Assembly: GCA_947629805.1 (NCBI GenBank)
Contig: CANRFE010000044.1
Location: forward strand, 1 to 9,726
Direction: 5' to 3'
DNA from: an uncultured Clostridia bacterium
GTDB lineage: Bacteria > Bacillota > Clostridia > TANB77 > CAG-508
DNA: 9,726 nucleotides
Part shown: one piece after another, positions 1 through 8,800 of the stretch
Position numbering within the stretch: the stretch's first letter is position 1
Layout of the letters: each line of letters starts with the position of its first letter
Translations under genes and position numbers: made by a program
Notes under the pieces: generated by a model
Seen by the model: only the letters and a program-made list of their open reading frames with translations
Told to the model about the DNA's origin: nothing
The model's database searches: none

Positions 1-1
1 C

Positions 2-391
2 TATAACCGAGATGAAGCAGAAGTATACGGTTTAGACAAAGCCTTAAAGGCAGGGTATGATGAACTTTACTCAACTGCACCAGATGTTGTAGATAAGCAA
101 ATGAAAGCATTAGATGCAGAAATTGAACAAGAGGCCTTAGAAAAAGCAAAAGCAAAAGTAACCGAAGCAAAATCAGAAAAGCAAAAAGCATTACAAGAAA
201 AAAAGAATAATAAGCGTGATTTAATAGATGAACTTGCTAAATTAATTATTGAAGAAAATGCACAAGTTGTAGGAATAGATGTTGCACAAAGTGCGATTGA
301 TAAAATAAGTCCAAAAGAGGAAGAAGGAGGAACAAAAGAAAATGTTAAAAAAGAAAAAACAAAACGACCTAGAAAGACAAAGACAGCTTAA
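2..391 (+). CDS. C-terminal part of a charged, coiled-coil-like protein of unknown function (5' end outside window)
   Basis: The frame is open from base 2 (first codons Y-N-R-D-E-A-E-V) to the TAA at 389-391, so about 129 codons of a longer gene are visible. The ATG at 101 is internal and need not be the start, because the frame continues upstream without a stop and no ribosome binding site precedes that ATG. The visible part is hydrophilic and helical. A Lys/Glu/Ala/Gln-rich stretch (about codons 35-75 of the visible part) looks like a coiled coil. It is followed by a short more hydrophobic segment (LIIEENAQVVGIDVAQSAI) and a very basic tail (KKEKTKRPRKTKTA). There is no membrane segment and no motif I recognise. 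The last 50 nt overlap the start of the VirB4-like gene in another frame, so the two are probably co-translated. A cytoplasmic accessory or DNA-processing role in the transfer operon is possible but is only a guess from position. Confidence 0.75.
   Translation, partial: YNRDEAEVYGLDKALKAGYDELYSTAPDVVDKQMKALDAEIEQEALEKAKAKVTEAKSEKQKALQEKKNNKRDLIDELAKLIIEENAQVVGIDVAQSAIDKISPKEEEGGTKENVKKEKTKRPRKTKTA
324..330 (+). promoter_or_regulatory. Ribosome binding site deciding the VirB4-like start
   Basis: AAGGAGG lies 11 nt before the ATG at 342 and inside the coding region of the upstream gene. It supports the 342 start and therefore the 50-nt overlap of the two genes. The next in-frame Met is about 70 codons downstream. 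Confidence 0.8.
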
Positions 392-2318
392 TAATGATTA
401 TTCTAATCCAAATGAATACCAAATATTAAAAAAGAAAACCATTAAAGAATTAATTGCTCCTTCTGGAATCGACGCAAGCAATATTGACCACTTAGAAATT
501 ATTTCAAATGTAACACGATATGCAAGAAGTTTCTTTGTATCTACTCTTCCAAGAATGGCAACCTTTCCAGAACTATTTCGTGATATGTACTTATTTGGGG
601 ACATTAATACATCTATTTATATTAACCCTATTGCAGAATCTAGATCACAAAATGAACTAAACCGAACTATTAACGAACTAGAAACCGAAAGAATTGTAGC
701 AGCAGATAGAGGAAATATCAATAGAGAAAGTACTTTGGGACAAAAAAGGTGGGAAGCTGAGCAATTAAGAGATGAAATTGCAGCAGGTTATAATAAACTT
801 TATGAAGCTTCTATAGTCTCTACTCTATTTGCGTATAGTTTAGAAGACTTAAACCGCTATACAAAGTTACTAGCTTCTGAAATGTCAAAATCTTTAGTTG
901 GAATAAAAAGTGCTTGGGGAATGCAAGAAGAAGCATTCCAAAGCAACCTACCTTTAATGGAAGACAAAATAAAAAAATTACATACTTTTGATAGGCGTTC
1001 TATGGGAACGGTATTTCCATTTACTACTTCAGAAGTAGGACATCCAACAGGCATTCCACTAGGGTTTAATAAACAAACAGGAGTCCCTATTTTATTTGAT
1101 AACTTTCACAATTCTCTTGCAAATTATAATATGGTTATATTTGCAAAATCTGGAGCTGGTAAATCTGTTACCATGAAAACCTTAATTTCACGTTCTGCTG
1201 TTTTAATGGGAATTCAAAGTTTGGCTCTAGATGCAGAAGGAGAGTATAGCATTGTAGCAGAAAGCTTAGGTGGCATTAATGTAGTTATTAGCCCAACATC
1301 CAAAACAATAATTAATTTATTTGATATAGAGCCAGAGGTAGTACGTGATGAAATTACAGGAAAAACAAGATCGATTGTAAATGTAGAAAGTAAAGTAGAA
1401 GACGTAACACAAGCTTTACTTACTATGGCAAGAGGTAGTACAAGAAGTAAAGAAGTAAATGAGCTTACTAAACAAATTATATCAGAGTCAGTAGCAGAAG
1501 AATATGCAGCACACCATATTACAAGTGACCCTGCTAGTTTATATGAGGCAAATACTATGACAACAGGAGATGTACTTGGAAAGAAGAAAAAAGATATGCC
1601 AACTATTGGTTCTTGGTATAAAAGAATTTTGAGAAAGGCAGAAGAAAATAAAAACGTAGACTATCAATTTCATTATAGTTATTTAATAAAAGTTATGAAA
1701 CAATATATTCGAGAATATAACGGACAAATGGCTTATTTTGATGGACAATCTACCTTTGATTTATTAGATGGTACTTTGTTTATTAACTTAGATATATCAC
1801 AACTAGAAGAAAGATTTGCAAGACCACTTGCTCAGCAAATTTTACTTTCCTGGATTTGGGAAAAATACGTAAAGAAAAACAGTGAAGATAGAACAAAAGC
1901 TTCGAAAAAAAGAGTACTAGTAGATGAAGCATGGATGTTACTTCCTTATCCAGAAGCGGTAGATTTTTTAAATACCATGGCACGTCGTGCTAGAAAAAGA
2001 AATGTATCCCTTGCAATAATTTCACAAAGGTTTCAAGATTTTTATGAGAAACCAGAAGCACAAGCTGTTTTGACTTCTTCTGATACGAAATTATTTTTAG
2101 CACAAGATAAATCGGAAATACAATACTTAAAAGAGGTATTTAAGTTAAGTTCAGGGGAAGCAAACTTTTTAGTAACATGCTTCAAAGGAGAAGGATTGTT
2201 AAAAGTAGGAGCAGATACTGCTATTATTCAAATAAAACCAACAACAAAAGAATTTGAATTTGTAGAAACCAATATTAACAAATTGGTGCAAATGAACAAG
2301 AGGAAAGAGGAATACTAA
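342..2318 (+). CDS. VirB4-like conjugal transfer ATPase of a type IV secretion system
   Basis: This 658-residue protein is the probable motor ATPase of the transfer machine. It would act at the cytoplasmic face of the membrane, powering assembly or substrate transfer. The N-terminal third (about 30-230) carries no nucleotide motif and fits the CagE/TrbE/VirB4 N-terminal domain. It includes a helical, charged insert around 105-150. The segment G-T-V-F-P-F and the G-I-P-L-G-F strand lead into the P-loop, as in VirB4 proteins. Walker A is AKSGAGKS at 268-275 ([AG]-x4-G-K-S, with Ala in place of the first Gly). Walker B is RVLVDEAW with D528 and E529. A conserved RRARKRNVSLAIISQR block at 548-563 is typical of the VirB4/TraG/HerA branch of RecA-like ATPases. 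No membrane helix is evident. The protein is shorter than many Gram-positive VirB4 proteins (about 800 residues), mainly at the N terminus, but all motor motifs are intact. Family is secure; the exact subfamily is not. Confidence 0.93.
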   Translation: MLKKKKQNDLERQRQLNNDYSNPNEYQILKKKTIKELIAPSGIDASNIDHLEIISNVTRYARSFFVSTLPRMATFPELFRDMYLFGDINTSIYINPIAESRSQNELNRTINELETERIVAADRGNINRESTLGQKRWEAEQLRDEIAAGYNKLYEASIVSTLFAYSLEDLNRYTKLLASEMSKSLVGIKSAWGMQEEAFQSNLPLMEDKIKKLHTFDRRSMGTVFPFTTSEVGHPTGIPLGFNKQTGVPILFDNFHNSLANYNMVIFAKSGAGKSVTMKTLISRSAVLMGIQSLALDAEGEYSIVAESLGGINVVISPTSKTIINLFDIEPEVVRDEITGKTRSIVNVESKVEDVTQALLTMARGSTRSKEVNELTKQIISESVAEEYAAHHITSDPASLYEANTMTTGDVLGKKKKDMPTIGSWYKRILRKAEENKNVDYQFHYSYLIKVMKQYIREYNGQMAYFDGQSTFDLLDGTLFINLDISQLEERFARPLAQQILLSWIWEKYVKKNSEDRTKASKKRVLVDEAWMLLPYPEAVDFLNTMARRARKRNVSLAIISQRFQDFYEKPEAQAVLTSSDTKLFLAQDKSEIQYLKEVFKLSSGEANFLVTCFKGEGLLKVGADTAIIQIKPTTKEFEFVETNINKLVQMNKRKEEY

Positions 2319-2336
2319 AAGAAAGGAAATATTAGT

Positions 2337-4853
2337 ATGAAAAATAGGACGAAGAAAAGTATGCTACAAAAGATAATAATTACCATATTAACAATACTAT
2401 TACTTTCTAATTTCATCATGCCAACCTATTCTCACGCAGATATTGGTGGAGTATTATTAACACCTATTACAGATTTATTATGTTCACTAGGCGATGCAGT
2501 GATTAATTTACTGCAAAAATGTATGATGGGTGTTAGCAGTGGAACGACCGGTATTAATTTTGGGCTTAATCCTTTTATGGTAGATGATAATGAATATTTT
2601 GCAAATAAAGTAAACAACGAACAACAATTAAAAGCAGAAGTAGGACATACTGAACAGGTGGATGTGGACGAGCTAGAAAAAGGTTGGCTTGGTGTTTCAA
2701 ATAAGTTCCAAATACCGGTAGCAACCTATAGTCCAGAGCAAATATTTGCAGGAAATGTATCTGGATTAGATATAAATTTTATTCATCCTGATGAAAGTAA
2801 ATTTGGAACAACAACAGACAAAGATGGAAATGAAATTGTAGATAGTTCTTCAGGAAAACTACAATCTACCATTGCAACTTGGTATGTAGCACTTCGTAAT
2901 TTAACGGTAGTAGGATTATTATCTGTTTTAGTATATGTGGGAATTCGTATTATTCTATCTAGTAGTGCATCGGACAAGGCAAAATATAAACAAATGTTAA
3001 CCGATTGGTTAGTTGCTTTATGCTTAGTATTTTTCTTACATTATATCATGTCTTTTGTTTTGACAATGACAGAATCAATTGTTACTGCCATAGGGGGAGA
3101 TGGAGCAACAAATGTTAGTGTAGAATTAATAAATTATGATGGTTCTGACACAGAATTTAAAACAAATTTATTAGGATTAGCCAGATTTAAAACACAATAT
3201 AAAGAATTCTTTCCAAAATTAGCTTATTTAATTATGTATCTTGCTTTAGTAGTCTATACTTGCATCTTTACATGGTTCTATTTAAAAAGGTTACTCATGA
3301 TGGCATTTTTAACACTAATTGCTCCGGTAGTAGCGCTTACTTACCCAATTGATAAAATGAACGATGGAAAGGCACAGGCTTTTGATTCATGGCTGAAAGA
3401 ATATGTATTTAATGCATTAATTCAACCATTTCACTTAATTATTTATATGGTTTTTGTAGGAACAGCTATGGACTTAGCAAGTACCAACATTATTTATATG
3501 ATTGCTGCTTTAGGTTTCATTTTACCAGCTGAAAAAATACTAAGGAGATTCTTTGGATTTGATAAAGCAACAGCAGGAACTTTAGGAACGTTAGCGGGTG
3601 CTGCCGCAGTTGGTTCACTTGCAAAAAGGGCTCTTTCAGGAGGAAAAGGTGGAAAATCATCAAATGGAGGCAAACAAACTCCAGAAGGAAACAAACCACC
3701 AAGATTTGAAAACGGTCATGATGTTGCCCAAATTGAAGAGGGAACAGGGCAACAAGACAACAATCAAGAACAGCAGGATGATGGTCAAACAGCATTGGAT
3801 CGATATTCAGCAGAAGGTTTTGGGCAAAATGCAAATGGAGAGTATTACAATCCTTGGACAGATGAGTATGATGCAGATTACGACCCAAGAGAAGATGCCG
3901 CATATGCACAACAAAATAATAATAATAATAATAATGATGTACCAGTTACACCAAATGAACGAAACAATAACGAGGAAGATGGAAATAATAGATTAACAAA
4001 CTGGGCAAGAGCACATAATATTAATGGTCGTTCCGTAAGAAACTTAGCTGGAAGAGCAGCTAGGTTTGCAACAAGAACTACTTTTAGAGCAGGAGCAGGA
4101 ACTTTAGCAGCAGCAGTAACATTAGCAAGTGGAGGCGGTTTTGCAGGAGCAGCAGGAGCATTTGCTGTAGGAACAGGTATTGGAGGCAGATTAGGAAATG
4201 CAGCAATAAATGCAGGAGAAGCTCTAGGAAATGGCGTAGGAAGATTTGGAAGAGTTGCAAGAGCAACAAGCAATTATTTGACTAGACCAAGTAGATTTGA
4301 TCCGAATATGCAACAAGAAAGATTAGAAGCAATACAAGATGCAGCATTTGGTGGAACAAGAATTGGACGAGAATTAGATTTAGCAAATGGCAATACAAGA
4401 TATCAAACAGCAGGACAAATGCGAGCATTTAAGAATAATCAAAATAATTTAAATTATGTAAGAGACGAAATGGCGGCTCAAAATGGAGGAATTATTCCAT
4501 CTGCGAGAGAAGTAAGAGACAAAATGGATACATTGGATCCATATATGAAAGAAGGGCTAACAGATATTAAACAAATGTTAAGAGCACAAAAAGTAGAGCA
4601 ATATGGAATTAGCAGTAAACAATCTGCTATTATTGCAGCAATAGGAAAAGAAAAGGGAATTACAGCGGACATTTTAAATGATGATAAAAAAGCAAGAGCA
4701 CAACAGGCAAATTTACAACAACAGTTTATCAATAAAGGATATTCAAAAGAGAATGCAGCAAAACAAGCAGATTATACAATGAATGTATTAAAAGCCCAAA
4801 ATGGAGTAGCACATAATTTGCAAAAACCACAAGAACAAAGGACAAAAAAATAA
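2337..4853 (+). CDS. VirB6/TrbL-like polytopic channel protein with signal peptide and long low-complexity tail
   Basis: This 838-residue protein is the likely inner-membrane channel component of the secretion system. The start is ATG 2337, with GAAAGGA at 2321-2327 nine nt upstream and 18 nt after the ATPase gene. Residues 1-34 look like a cleavable signal peptide: a basic N terminus, an ILTILLLSNFI core and SHA|D at 34/35. A soluble, presumably extracytoplasmic region (35-185) follows. Membrane segments are seen near 189-209, 224-244, 295-316, 319-338, 363-382 and 385-400. The block A-P-V-V-A-L-T-Y-P-I-D-K-M-N-D-G-K-A-Q-A-F (329-349), ending in a W-L-K-E-Y helix, fits TrbL/VirB6-type proteins of clostridial elements. 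From about 405 to the end is a tail of over 400 residues with no clear membrane helix: Gly/Lys linker (434-446), acidic Gln/Asn-rich stretch (about 455-560, with N527-533), Arg-studded Gly/Ala-rich stretch (about 565-640) and helical Gln/Lys-rich end. Function of the tail is unknown. The assignment rests on topology and position. Confidence 0.85.
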   Translation: MKNRTKKSMLQKIIITILTILLLSNFIMPTYSHADIGGVLLTPITDLLCSLGDAVINLLQKCMMGVSSGTTGINFGLNPFMVDDNEYFANKVNNEQQLKAEVGHTEQVDVDELEKGWLGVSNKFQIPVATYSPEQIFAGNVSGLDINFIHPDESKFGTTTDKDGNEIVDSSSGKLQSTIATWYVALRNLTVVGLLSVLVYVGIRIILSSSASDKAKYKQMLTDWLVALCLVFFLHYIMSFVLTMTESIVTAIGGDGATNVSVELINYDGSDTEFKTNLLGLARFKTQYKEFFPKLAYLIMYLALVVYTCIFTWFYLKRLLMMAFLTLIAPVVALTYPIDKMNDGKAQAFDSWLKEYVFNALIQPFHLIIYMVFVGTAMDLASTNIIYMIAALGFILPAEKILRRFFGFDKATAGTLGTLAGAAAVGSLAKRALSGGKGGKSSNGGKQTPEGNKPPRFENGHDVAQIEEGTGQQDNNQEQQDDGQTALDRYSAEGFGQNANGEYYNPWTDEYDADYDPREDAAYAQQNNNNNNNDVPVTPNERNNNEEDGNNRLTNWARAHNINGRSVRNLAGRAARFATRTTFRAGAGTLAAAVTLASGGGFAGAAGAFAVGTGIGGRLGNAAINAGEALGNGVGRFGRVARATSNYLTRPSRFDPNMQQERLEAIQDAAFGGTRIGRELDLANGNTRYQTAGQMRAFKNNQNNLNYVRDEMAAQNGGIIPSAREVRDKMDTLDPYMKEGLTDIKQMLRAQKVEQYGISSKQSAIIAAIGKEKGITADILNDDKKARAQQANLQQQFINKGYSKENAAKQADYTMNVLKAQNGVAHNLQKPQEQRTKK
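3915..3935 (+). repeat. (AAT)7 microsatellite coding for seven asparagines
   Basis: Seven perfect tandem AAT units lie in frame in the tail of the VirB6-like gene and encode N527-N533. A change in copy number would lengthen or shorten the Asn run without a frameshift. It sits inside a wider Asn/Gln-rich stretch coded by mixed codons, so it may simply reflect AT-rich low-complexity sequence. Confidence 0.9.
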
Positions 4854-4879
4854 AATAGAATAAAAGGAGAACGAATGCA

Positions 4880-5824
4880 ATGAATAATATAATTAGGTTT
4901 TGGAATCAAAATAGAAAAAGTATTATTGCAGCAGGTATTGCAATCGTTCTCCTTATTATTATCATTCAAGTTTTAAATCAAATAGCAAAAAATGCGAATA
5001 ATAAAAAAAATACAAATACACAAATTTCAGAAGAAGATAGAAAATTACCTACGCAATCTATTATAGGCGGAGATAGTATTTCTACACAAACCACAAAAGA
5101 AAATGTAGAAATAATAGAAAATTTTATTGAAAAGTGTAATAGTGGAGACATTGCAGGAGCATACCAAATGCTTACACAAGATTGTAAAGAAACTTTATTT
5201 TCCACGGAAGAAAGTTTTAAAAAAGGTTATGTAGATACTATTTTTCAAATTAAAAGAATTAGTAAGATAGAACAATTTCTTAGTCAAAATAAAAGGTACA
5301 CTTACAAAGTTAGTTTTTATAATGATATTTTAGCTACTGGTAACACAGAAAATGTAAATACTTATCAAGACTATATGACCATTGATGAAAATTCTAGTAA
5401 TGGAAAACTAAATATTCATAATTTTATTTATAAAAAACCAATCAACAAAGAAACACAAGTAGAAGGAATTAAAGTAGTCATAATAGCACAAGAAATTTAT
5501 AAAGAAAGTGAAAAATATCAAATAAGAATAGAAAATACAACAGATAAGAGAATTTTAATAGATACACAAAAAAAGACAAAAGGTGTATATTTAGTGGGAA
5601 ATAATAATGTTACTTATAATTCTAATATTTCTGAATTATCTAGTATTTTATATGAAATACCAGCTAATTTTTATCGAAACTATGAAATAAGGTTTAATAA
5701 AATATATAGTGCAGGCGTACAGACGATAGGGATTGTTTTTTCAGATATGGTAGCAGATTATGAAAAATATAAGGAAGATCCAGAAAAAGTAACGCAAAGG
5801 ATTCAAATTAGTGTTAGTATATAG
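4880..5824 (+). CDS. Bitopic membrane protein with probable NTF2-like domain (VirB8/TcpC-like scaffold)
   Basis: This 314-residue protein has a short cytoplasmic N terminus, one membrane helix (about 15-34, IIAAGIAIVLLIIIIQVL) and a large extracytoplasmic part, predicted N-in. After a polar linker (35-72), residues about 75-190 look like an NTF2-like fold. A helix E-N-F-I-E-K-C-N-S-G-D is followed by A-Y-Q-M-L (94-98), K-E-T-L-F-S-T (103-109), then alternating strands. Residues about 197-305 are a separate strand-rich domain ending in F-S-D-M-V-A-D-Y-E-K-Y-K. VirB8 and the TcpC protein of Gram-positive conjugation have an N-terminal anchor followed by NTF2-like domains. That, together with the position after VirB4 and VirB6, supports a scaffold role; family identity is an inference because this fold diverges strongly. 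The start is ATG 4880, with AAGGAG at 4864-4869 ten nt upstream. The gap to the previous gene is 26 nt and contains no terminator hairpin. The next gene follows after 14 nt. Confidence 0.75.
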   Translation: MNNIIRFWNQNRKSIIAAGIAIVLLIIIIQVLNQIAKNANNKKNTNTQISEEDRKLPTQSIIGGDSISTQTTKENVEIIENFIEKCNSGDIAGAYQMLTQDCKETLFSTEESFKKGYVDTIFQIKRISKIEQFLSQNKRYTYKVSFYNDILATGNTENVNTYQDYMTIDENSSNGKLNIHNFIYKKPINKETQVEGIKVVIIAQEIYKESEKYQIRIENTTDKRILIDTQKKTKGVYLVGNNNVTYNSNISELSSILYEIPANFYRNYEIRFNKIYSAGVQTIGIVFSDMVADYEKYKEDPEKVTQRIQISVSI

Positions 5825-5828
5825 AAGC

Positions 5829-5836
5829 GGTGGTGA
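5829..5836 (+). promoter_or_regulatory. Ribosome binding site favouring ATG 5839 as start of the wall-hydrolase gene
   Basis: GGTGGTGA differs by one base from the anti-Shine-Dalgarno complement GGAGGTGA, and its GGTGG core ends 5 nt before ATG 5839. The in-frame GTG codons at 5830 and 5833 lie inside this site and have only a weak GAAG upstream, so they are less likely starts. Confidence 0.65.
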
Positions 5837-5838
5837 AT

Positions 5839-8800
5839 ATGGCAAGTAACGAAGAAGAACAAAATAAAGTAGAACAAGCAAAAGAGGCAATAGAGCAAGC
5901 AAAAGAGGTAAGTAAATTAGCAGCAAATGCAGCATCTGGTAATGTGCTAGGTGCTGTTAAAAATGCAGCCAAATTATTAAAAGATAAAAATTTTAGGAAA
6001 AAATTAAAAAAACAATTAATTATGATTGTATTGCAAGCTATGATTCCTATTATTATAGCTACTTGTCTTTTGGGAGCTATTAATGCGATAAAGGATGAAA
6101 TGATAACTTTACTTGCCAATGCAGGTACATCTGTAGGAGGATTTTTATCTAAAGCATGGCAATGGCTTACCGATGATTTTTGGATTAAGTTAGATGATGG
6201 AATAGAATATATTATTGATGTTGATACAGGAGAGACATTAGGAAGAAAAGATACCATAACGGATGCCGATTTACTAAATGAAAAGGGAGAACCAAGAAAT
6301 ACAACAACGAAAGTAGAAACGATTGTAGACCAATATGTAAGAAATTTAGGAAATCAAGGGGTATCTTTACAATCATTAAGATTACTGGGAGATGCCGATT
6401 ATTCGGATACAGATAAGCTGTTAGAAAACGAAGAAAATAAAGCGTTAGTAGAAAAATACATAGCAGAATTTATAAGAGCAGATGTGATTACGCAGCAACC
6501 ACATAGAAGAGATCATACAGAGTTAGTTAATAAAAATAATCAAAATTGGATTGATGGTGGTATTTATATTTATCGTACTAAGAAAGAACCAACCATTGAT
6601 GAAGATAAGTTAATTAATGGAGAATATCATGAAGAAAATCTACCAATAGAAGACAAAGATTATAAACAAATGACGTATATGAAATATGAGGAATTTCAAA
6701 AAGGTCTTCAGGAAAACGATAAAGATTTAAGATATCATTTTACAATTAATCCGGACAACGGAAATCTAGTCTTAGCAGAAATAAAGTCAAAGGTAACAAA
6801 AAAAGGAACATCACAAGTAGGAGAAGGTTGGTTTTCTGCAATAACAAATTGGTTTGCGAATCTTGATATTGAGGCTCAACAATTACTTAATAAGAAAGAG
6901 GAGTATGAATTAAAATCAATCGAAGTAGATTATAAACAACTTATTTCAAAATATACAATGCCCTATGAATTTTTAGTTCAATTATGTGAAATAACGCAAA
7001 ACCCTGAATTTGTATATCACGTTGCCTTACTTGCAAGAAATACAAAAATTGTTTTAGTTGTACAAGATAATACTACAGTGGAGAGAGAAACTGTAGAAAC
7101 AGAAAGTGATATGCAAGAATATAGGAATTATAGCGGTAATTCTGTAGAAGGAGCATCGGGAAGTACTTATAAGCAAAAGGAAAGAACGGTAACTATTACA
7201 ACTACACAAACCCCTGTGTTACGAATAGATTATGCAGATACATGGAGTTTTTATGAAGAATTTCAATATACAAAAAATATAGAAGGAACTTTAACTGAGG
7301 AAGGTCCTATTGAAAAAAGTGTGGCAAATGGTAGCTTATCTTTACCTAGTGTTTTAAGTAAGTATCATCCAGCAGATCCATTGAATCCAGACGATTTGCA
7401 AGAATATTATTATGATACGATTCCTGTAGCAACAACAACAATGACACAAACCATTACAACAGTAACAACATACAATGAACCAATTTGTGAAAATCCAGTA
7501 GAAAAATCAAAACAGTTCTTAGGTTTACTTCGAAACGAGACAGGAACATGTCCTCATGAGTGCTATGAAGAAAAGAAGAATCCAACAAAAGGAGAACCAA
7601 TAGCACTGTATTGTTCACAAGAAGCAATATTTGAAAGAGAAGGAATAAATGTACAATATAGAATTCCTAATATGACTAGAACAGAATCTCCGTTAAATCG
7701 ATTAACTAGTGGAATTGAAATGTTATATGCAGTTTTACAATCGAATAGTAGTGGTTATGAAGGGGATTTATTATTAAGTAATGAACGAATAGATGAAAGC
7801 TTTGAAATACAAGACCAATATATAGCAGAGGGAGATTATAAAAGTGCTTATATTGTAAAAATGCAAGGCTTAGTAGAACATTTGCGTTATTTAATGACAT
7901 TTCCAGAAAATGAAGAGTATACAGAAATTTATATTCATTCTTCTGAAGATGACGAAGATAATTATGAAATACAAGTTCAATATGAAGATATTACAGAGGA
8001 AGAATTAAATATTTTATATAAAGTCTGCGAAGCAGAAGCTGGGGGTAGTAGTGAAGAAGAAATTGGGCATGTTGCGTCTGTAATATTAAACCGAGTTAAA
8101 TGTTCAAAATGGCCAAATACAATAGAAGAAGTTGTTTTTCAACCAGCACAATTTTCTTGCATTTCAGATGGACACTATGACAGGGCAGTACCATCAGACA
8201 AAACCAAAAGGGCAGTAGATAGTGTTTTATCAAGTGGCGATACTACAGGCGGAGCTGTATATTACAGAACAGAAAGCTCTGCTAAAAAAGCAGGAATGCC
8301 AACAAGTAAAAATGAAACACACCGTACTTATATTTTCTTATTTAAAGATCCAAACACACATATTTTTTATACAGATAAATTATCACTACAAGAATTAATT
8401 GGCTCTACTGCTGGAACAATACCTACTACTGGAAAACTAAAAAATGTATTTCCAAATGGAATACCAACGACACAAAATGAAATAAGAAAATACTTAATTA
8501 CCATAGAAGTACCAATTACTACAAAATCAGGAGCAAAAAAGACAACAAAAGTTACGGTTCATCAAGCTATTGCAGAAGATTTAAAACAGGTACTTCAAAA
8601 GGCACAAGATGCAGGATTTAAAGTATATGAAGTACAAGGATTTAATTGGAGATCAATTAGTGGAAGTTCTACTATATCACAACATGCATTAGGTTTAGCA
8701 GTGGACATTAATGTAAAAGAAAACTATTGTGTATATCCAAATGGAAAAGTGGATGCAGGTTCTTTCTGGAATCCAGACGAAAATGAATATTCTATTCCTA

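Noticed and set aside
3900..3940. Possible CRISPR-like or regulatory repeat
   Set aside because: It is only a trinucleotide run in a coding region. There are no spaced direct repeats of CRISPR length anywhere in the window.
3598..3996. + strand open frame of 132 codons inside the VirB6-like gene
   Set aside because: It lies wholly within the coding tail of the larger gene in another frame, has no ribosome binding site, and its Met/Gln/Ile-rich sequence is an out-of-frame reading of AAT/CAA/GGA-rich codons.
3517..4273. Several antisense open frames rich in Leu, Pro or Ala
   Set aside because: They are complements of the low-complexity GCA/GGA/CAA-rich sense strand of the VirB6-like tail. They have no ribosome binding site and no recognisable domain.
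4854..4879. Possible terminator or promoter in the largest intergenic gap
   Set aside because: The 26 nt hold only A-rich sequence and the ribosome binding site. There is no inverted repeat with a T run and no -35/-10 pair.
5830..5838. GTG 5830 as start of the hydrolase gene
   Set aside because: The codon is part of the Shine-Dalgarno match that best serves ATG 5839, and there is no comparable site upstream of it. The three additional residues would not change the protein's interpretation.
5814..6257. Antisense open frame of 147 codons at the start of the hydrolase gene
   Set aside because: It overlaps a well-supported sense gene with clear domains. Its sequence is explained as the complement of the helical Glu/Ala/Lys-rich N terminus.
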